A stretch of DNA of 64,000 nt from an uncultured Selenomonadales bacterium (GTDB taxonomy: Bacteria; Bacillota; Negativicutes; Selenomonadales; Selenomonadaceae), in NCBI GenBank assembly GCA_947165295.1, contig CAMUZU010000001.1, positions 119,033-183,032 of the forward strand. Direction: 5' to 3'. The notes below the pieces were generated by a model. That model did not search any database. It saw nothing but the letters and a program-made list of their open reading frames with translations, and had not been told where the DNA came from. This document shows, piece after piece, positions 60,206 to 64,000 of this stretch. Numbering within the stretch: position 1 is the stretch's first letter; each line of letters opens with the position of its first letter. A program made the translations under genes and the position numbers.

Positions 60206-60858
60206 TGCGTCTTTCGAGAATTCGTCGTTCGCGCCGCAAGCACACTACTGCAATGTGACGAACAAGTTTTTGTTGGCGACGACTTTCGCACGTTGAACTT
60301 TTTGCCGCAGATAATGCAGGTGCGCTCTTCGTGGTACAATCTTTTCAAATGCCGCCAACGTTTGTCGCAGATGTTACTGCAAAAGTTGTTCTCCGTGTCG
60401 GGACGGTTGTTGTACTTGTAAAACGTCCGTCCGCAGTACGTGCACGTGAAAGGCTTTTGTTGTCTTGCGGCGTTGTGGTGTTCGCTACGCGTCATCATTT
60501 GCAAGTTGCTGAGCGCGTTGTTGGCGGGATTGAAATCGATGTGGCGAATGACGCAGTCTTTGGGAATTTCGCCGCGATAAAACTCCCAAATCGCCACGTG
60601 AATTGACTTTATGAGCGTCGCGTTGTAATAGTGACCGTTCTGCAGGCGAGTGAATTTTCGGTGCAGGAACCACTGCGCCCGCTCTTGAGCGTCTTTGTCG
60701 CCCATCGCCGCCAAAAAGTAGTCGTCGTCCAAGTCGTAAAACGCGCCGTCAATCATGAAGTCAATCGCGTGGGCAAGCGTCGGCTCCGCTTCACGCAAAG
60801 CCAACAAGCCGTTCAGTGACGCCCGAATCTGTGCCGTAAATCGTTTGGTACCCGACAA
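60202..60858 (-). CDS. HNH homing-type endonuclease within the portal region
   Basis: The 218-residue protein contains the HNH core CVIRHIDFNPANNALSNLQM followed by RSEHHN, as in phage-borne HNH endonucleases of the homing type. Two C-terminal zinc-finger-like Cys sets follow (TCTYCGRTF and SNIC; TCIICGKKF and CSSHC). The start is taken as TTG at 60858 with CGGAGGCGAT upstream, a leader resembling that of terS. A GTG at 60909 that overlaps the portal fragment stop is an alternative. It separates the two portal pieces and could have carried the insertion or deletion. Confidence 0.85.
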   Translation of the reverse strand: MSGTKRFTAQIRASLNGLLALREAEPTLAHAIDFMIDGAFYDLDDDYFLAAMGDKDAQERAQWFLHRKFTRLQNGHYYNATLIKSIHVAIWEFYRGEIPKDCVIRHIDFNPANNALSNLQMMTRSEHHNAARQQKPFTCTYCGRTFYKYNNRPDTENNFCSNICDKRWRHLKRLYHEERTCIICGKKFNVRKSSPTKTCSSHCSSVLAARTTNSRKTQ

Positions 60859-60905
60859 GTTAATCGCCTCCGTGTGTAATTGACTTTGCACGCGGAATTT
60901 TTTGT

Positions 60906-61148
60906 TCACAAGGAACGCACTCGGTTAATTGTGATAGCGGGACGCATTGTCTCACGGAAACGCAGGAGTTCAGTTTTTGTCCACTGCCGACCTTCGACGA
61001 AGTCATAATCTTCGCGTGCCTCGTCCTGCCACTTGCGCCAATAATCGACGGCGTCACGGAACCAACGCCGATACTGCCCGATACCGCGACGCTGATAAAG
61101 CCGGTCAAGTTCCGACGTTTGCTGATAAACTTCTTCGGGCAACTTCAT
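60906..61148 (-). CDS. Portal protein, N-terminal fragment
   Basis: The 80-residue fragment contains WQDEAREDYDFVEGRQWTK and MRPAITINRVR, the conserved N-terminal region of P22-like portal proteins. It stops at NRVRSL, where intact portals continue with about 300 more residues before the region encoded at 59078-60205. The ATG at 61148 lies immediately after GAGGTG, so translation may instead start at the following TTG (61142). A terminator-like hairpin precedes it. Confidence 0.7.
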   Translation of the reverse strand: MKLPEEVYQQTSELDRLYQRRGIGQYRRWFRDAVDYWRKWQDEAREDYDFVEGRQWTKTELLRFRETMRPAITINRVRSL

Positions 61149-61158
61149 CACCTCAATC

Positions 61159-61180
61159 AAAAAAGCCCCCGAAGGAGCCG
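61159..61180 (-). terminator. Terminator-like hairpin between terL and the portal fragment
   Basis: On the minus strand GGCTCC/GGGGCT closes a TTCG loop and is followed by six Ts. It would stop transcription between terL and portal. Confidence 0.65.
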
Positions 61181-61189
61181 TGTTGTCTA

Positions 61190-61317
61190 TCTAACTTGAA
61201 ATAAGGATTGGTTTTTGAGCGTCTTATTTCAAGTTAAGTCGTCGACATGTCAAAAAGCCGTGATTCTGACAAGTTGGTACCGGCACCTCGTCAAAAAGCG
61301 GCGGTTTTGACAAGACG
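61190..61317 (-). repeat. Inverted and direct repeats between terL and the portal fragment
   Basis: A perfect 14-bp inverted repeat (61192-61205 and 61223-61236, TAACTTGAAATAAG) encloses 17 bases. Next to it, two 25-base units GTCAAAAAGC-N8-TGACAAG start 41 bases apart (61249 and 61290), each an imperfect palindrome. No gene fits here. Confidence 0.75.
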
Positions 61318-62685
61318 TTAAATCGCCCACGCTGACGGGATTGTTTCTTCGCGCCACGGGTCTCGACGTTTGACTTGAGCCTTCACGGGAGCGAACGGAC
61401 GTGACAAGCAGGCATAACAAATTGCGTCGACTGCGTGATCTTCGGCGTCGGTGTCGTAAGTTTCGGGGTTGTGCTTGTCGTGCGCAAGCATCGGGATTGT
61501 CCGCGCCGAATGCAGGCATGTCGTGAAGAATTTTATCGCGGGAACAAACTCGCCCGTCGAATTCTTGTTGCCGATTAACCGTTGCTTGAAGGCGTTGGCA
61601 CCCTCGACGCGACCTTTAACGCTTTTGCTGAACGTGGGCAACTTCGCCTTGTAGAGTTCGTTGTTAATCTCCTCGGCAATGCACGGCACGCCCGTTTTCG
61701 CCCAACACGCCGAATCAAGCACGCCGTAAGAAAGTTTCTCGTCGGGACGTTCAAGCTGAGCAATGCGCCTGCCGACTTCAACCGCAGTTTCGCCCGTGCC
61801 GACGTTCGCCTTGCCGCCCCAACCGTACAGCTCACGGTAGCACCACAAGTTTCCGTCGAAGTCCACGGCGAACCAGAGACAGCAGTACGGCTTCGCGCAG
61901 CCCCAGTCCATCGAACGAAACTTGACCCAGTCCGCCGGAATTGCAAACGGCTTGACCAAATGCGTGCGTTCGTTCCACTCGCCGAAAAAAGCACCTTGCG
62001 CAACGCCCCAACAACCGAGAGCCGCCACTTTGTAGCGTTGCGGATCTGTGAGCTTCATGTCCTCGAAAAGTTTTCGGTCGGCGTCGGAGAGCCACTCATT
62101 GCACTCGTAAGTTGTCGTCATTGCCAAAACTTCGTCGTCGTGCTTGTCGAAGAAACGCGCCTTGAGCCAACTCGACGAATCCCACGGATTGAAACTTAGC
62201 GTCCACTGAATGAAGTAACCTTCGGGCAGTTGTCCGCGAAGTGACTCGTCGACAAGCTGAAAGTCTTCTTCGTCGACCTCGAACGCCTCTTCAAGCCAGC
62301 CGAAACACAGAAAACCTTTGTCGACGGTGATTGACGTGAGCTTAAAGCCGTCGTCAAGTCCGCGAAAGATAATTCGTTGACCCGTCGGGATATATTCAAG
62401 TTCAAGCGGGTTGACTCGTGCGCGCCAGAATTCTTCGACGCCCAATCGGTTAATCGCCCATTTGAGCTGTGCGAAACACGAATTCTTGAGCGTCGCGGCG
62501 GTCTTGCGAATCACCAGCGTGTTTGCGAGCGGGTACTCCATCATGCGGCAGATTATGTTCAGCGCGGTTGTCGTTGACTTTTTCGACGCACGGGAGCCTT
62601 TGACAACTCGATAACGTTTCTTGCAGTTCCAAAAAGTTCCGTAGCCTTTGCCGACAACGTCGGGCAGGTAAAGTTCAGTCTTCAA
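61318..62685 (-). CDS. terL: Phage terminase large subunit
   Basis: The roughly 455-residue protein is the DNA-packaging motor. The N-terminal ATPase shows a Walker A-like VVKGSRASKKSTTTALN and an acidic Walker B region LCFGWLEEAFEVDEEDF. The C-terminal nuclease shows acidic metal ligands in SMDWGCAKPYCCLW, GVLDSACW and DTDAEDHAVDAICYA. It belongs with the PBSX/phage_terminase_2 type. The start is taken as TTG at 62685, preceded by GGTGAC and overlapping terS by 11 bases; a TTG at 62709 is also possible. Confidence 0.93.
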   Translation of the reverse strand: MKTELYLPDVVGKGYGTFWNCKKRYRVVKGSRASKKSTTTALNIICRMMEYPLANTLVIRKTAATLKNSCFAQLKWAINRLGVEEFWRARVNPLELEYIPTGQRIIFRGLDDGFKLTSITVDKGFLCFGWLEEAFEVDEEDFQLVDESLRGQLPEGYFIQWTLSFNPWDSSSWLKARFFDKHDDEVLAMTTTYECNEWLSDADRKLFEDMKLTDPQRYKVAALGCWGVAQGAFFGEWNERTHLVKPFAIPADWVKFRSMDWGCAKPYCCLWFAVDFDGNLWCYRELYGWGGKANVGTGETAVEVGRRIAQLERPDEKLSYGVLDSACWAKTGVPCIAEEINNELYKAKLPTFSKSVKGRVEGANAFKQRLIGNKNSTGEFVPAIKFFTTCLHSARTIPMLAHDKHNPETYDTDAEDHAVDAICYACLSRPFAPVKAQVKRRDPWREETIPSAWAI

Positions 62686-63052
62686 GCTTGTCACCGCCCG
62701 TAATGACAATCGGCGTGGCGTTGAAGTTGACCTGCGTCACGAACGCGCCCTGTGCCTTCATGAGCGTTTGAATCGCCTTGATTCTGTCGGCGTTCTCGGC
62801 TTGAGTGTCGCGGGCTATGACCGTCAAAATCTCTTGGCACTCGACAACGTCGGCGATTTTCTCGCGCTTGATTTCGGCGGTGAGTTCCTTGATTCGTTCG
62901 GCGATTTTCGGTTTCTTGAGCAGGTTGAACGCCGCGACGTTTTTGGTCTTGCGCTTCTGACCGCTGTAACCGGCTTTAAGATAAGCCTCCGTCGCGTTGC
63001 CGCAAGCCGCATATTCAAGGCAAAATTTTTCGTGTCGCGGATTGTTCAGCAT
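62675..63052 (-). CDS. terS: Phage terminase small subunit
   Basis: The 125-residue protein opens with MLNNPRHEKFCLEYAACGNATEAYLKAGYS, here cited in part only (LNNPRHEKFCLEYAAC and ATEAYLKAGYS), the helix-turn-helix DNA-recognition region of terminase_2 small subunits. The following NLLKKPKIAERIKEL and a coiled helical oligomerisation segment are typical. It recognises the packaging site and recruits TerL, which is encoded directly downstream with an 11-base overlap. The ATG follows CGGAGGCGATTAAG. Confidence 0.9.
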   Translation of the reverse strand: MLNNPRHEKFCLEYAACGNATEAYLKAGYSGQKRKTKNVAAFNLLKKPKIAERIKELTAEIKREKIADVVECQEILTVIARDTQAENADRIKAIQTLMKAQGAFVTQVNFNATPIVITGGDKLED

Positions 63053-63128
63053 CTTAATCGCCTCCGTGACATTTCTTGATTGTGGACATTGTAGCAGATA
63101 AATCGCCGCGTTATCGCCGTCATAAGAA

Positions 63129-63572
63129 TCACACGCGGATTAATCCGAGCTGAACGGCGTGAAGTGCCGCGTACATGCGCACGAAGTCAAGCAGGCGTCG
63201 ACGCGTCGAGTTCGATATTCCGAGTTCGCGGCAAGTCTTGCGATAATCTTCCTTCGCGTAACGTCGGCGGGCAACTTCGGCGCGGCAATCGCGCTGAGCC
63301 TTCGCCCACGACCAAGTTTTATCGACGACTTCAAGCCATCGTTCGGGAAATTCGACCTCGTGCAGTCCGTCGAGCGAAACTTTAGCAAGCGGCGTCAAAT
63401 TCCTCACCGCCTGCGTCGCCGTCGGGTTTGAGAGTCCGTTGACGTTGCGAAGGCGCGGGCGACCGTCGTCAAGGCGCATTTCAGCGACTGCAGTCCGAAT
63501 CTTCGCCTCGTTGTAAAAGATAAAGTCAATCTTGCGAAAATACGGCTCACTGCTTCGTTGACGTTGTGTCAT
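63129..63572 (-). CDS. Phage late-gene regulator-like protein (RinA/ArpU style)
   Basis: The 147-residue basic protein has a long N-terminal helical region and a C-terminal sigma-70-region-4-like helix-turn-helix (YRKTCRELGISNSTRRRLL). Such proteins in phages activate late transcription and lie directly before the terminase genes, as here. The family match rests on size, position and the C-terminal HTH. The ATG at 63572 has GGGAGGCGTCGACA upstream. Confidence 0.65.
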   Translation of the reverse strand: MTQRQRSSEPYFRKIDFIFYNEAKIRTAVAEMRLDDGRPRLRNVNGLSNPTATQAVRNLTPLAKVSLDGLHEVEFPERWLEVVDKTWSWAKAQRDCRAEVARRRYAKEDYRKTCRELGISNSTRRRLLDFVRMYAALHAVQLGLIRV

Positions 63573-64000
63573 TGTCGACGCCTCCCGAAACGGTAAACCA
63601 AAGTAAACTACTGCCGACCCCAAAAGTGACGGCGAAGACTGTGCGGCTTGACGACATACGCAGGCCACGCTTGCCCGGCTTCATCAGAATAATTATGAAT
63701 AATTTTCCATTAAATACAAACAAATTCGTGCCGTGGCTCATCGAATAAAATCCCGCGCATTTGGCATTGAGCGGCAATTTAGTCAAAATGTGGTACGTCG
63801 TCGACGGAAAAGTTGCTGAGCCGTATGAAAAATCACGCGTCGAATTTGAGCCCATTGTACCTGTAATTACGACGATAAGCGGCACTTTCCGCGACTTTTT
63901 GCCGACACTGTCAATTTAATTACGAGAGCTGTAGACGTTTCAATCGCGCGCCCGCCGACGAATTACCGCAGTCAAGCGTTCGCGGGAGTGGCGAATTTGC
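63573..64000. other. Terminal region without a supported gene
   Basis: No convincing gene is seen. A plus-strand frame is open from 63566 to 63917 except for one TAA at 63746; its second half (from ATG 63788, 43 residues, MWYVVDGKVAEPYEKSRVEF) has genome-like codon use and might be a small or broken gene. A minus-strand frame at 63547-63885 overlaps the regulator start and is unlikely. Confidence 0.4.

Overview
The window looks like a chromosome segment of a Negativicutes (Selenomonadales-like) bacterium, a diderm Firmicute. Support for this: strong GGAGG ribosome-binding sites with TTG and GTG starts, a division/cell-wall (dcw) cluster remnant, lipoproteins and an autotransporter-like passenger protein, Ktr potassium uptake, 2,3-diaminopropionate lyase, and a double CobT-family protein of the kind known from cobamide-making Negativicutes. 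The taxonomy is an inference; no rRNA or tRNA gene is present.

Region 1 (1-7.5 kb, + strand): murG, a RelB/DinJ-like antitoxin plus PIN toxin, a fused murC-ddl gene and ftsQ, closed by a terminator, then a subtilase with an autotransporter-type passenger tail. Region 2 (7.5-11 kb, - strand): a Tat-type FAD oxidoreductase, ktrB and ktrA. Region 3 (11.2-15.9 kb, - strand): an apparent operon of a SpeD-like protein lacking the pyruvoyl serine, a tandem CobT-CobT protein, a D-2-hydroxyacid dehydrogenase and a P-type-ATPase-like protein without its phosphorylation motif. Region 4 (16-20 kb): a secreted protein of unknown function, then modA-modC-modB behind a structured, probably molybdenum-cofactor-sensing leader. 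Region 5 (20-25.7 kb, + strand): galU, dpaL, two tandem TAXI-type binding lipoproteins, gltS and a 73-residue protein, which may together import and deaminate an amino acid such as 2,3-diaminopropionate.

Five copies of a ~105 bp intergenic element with three consecutive hairpins lie in regions 1-5. All three stems show compensatory base changes, and a linker copies one arm of the first hairpin. I consider this the best candidate for an undescribed system in the window.

Region 6 (25.9-50.1 kb, - strand) is one gene for a ~7,990-residue RTX-like protein. It has an N-terminal HExxH metallopeptidase domain, a GLUG-like segment, long glycine/aspartate nonapeptide blocks, about 18 copies of an unrecognised module, and a C-terminal RTX part. 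A nine-G tract abuts the -35 box of its probable promoter, suggesting phase variation.

Region 7 (50.5-63.6 kb, - strand) is a podovirus-like prophage module: late regulator, TerS, TerL, a portal gene interrupted by an HNH endonuclease gene, adaptor, propeller/stabilisation protein, and fibre genes with striking repeats. It has no recognisable capsid or scaffold gene and ends in a truncated gene, so it is probably a remnant or has been repurposed.
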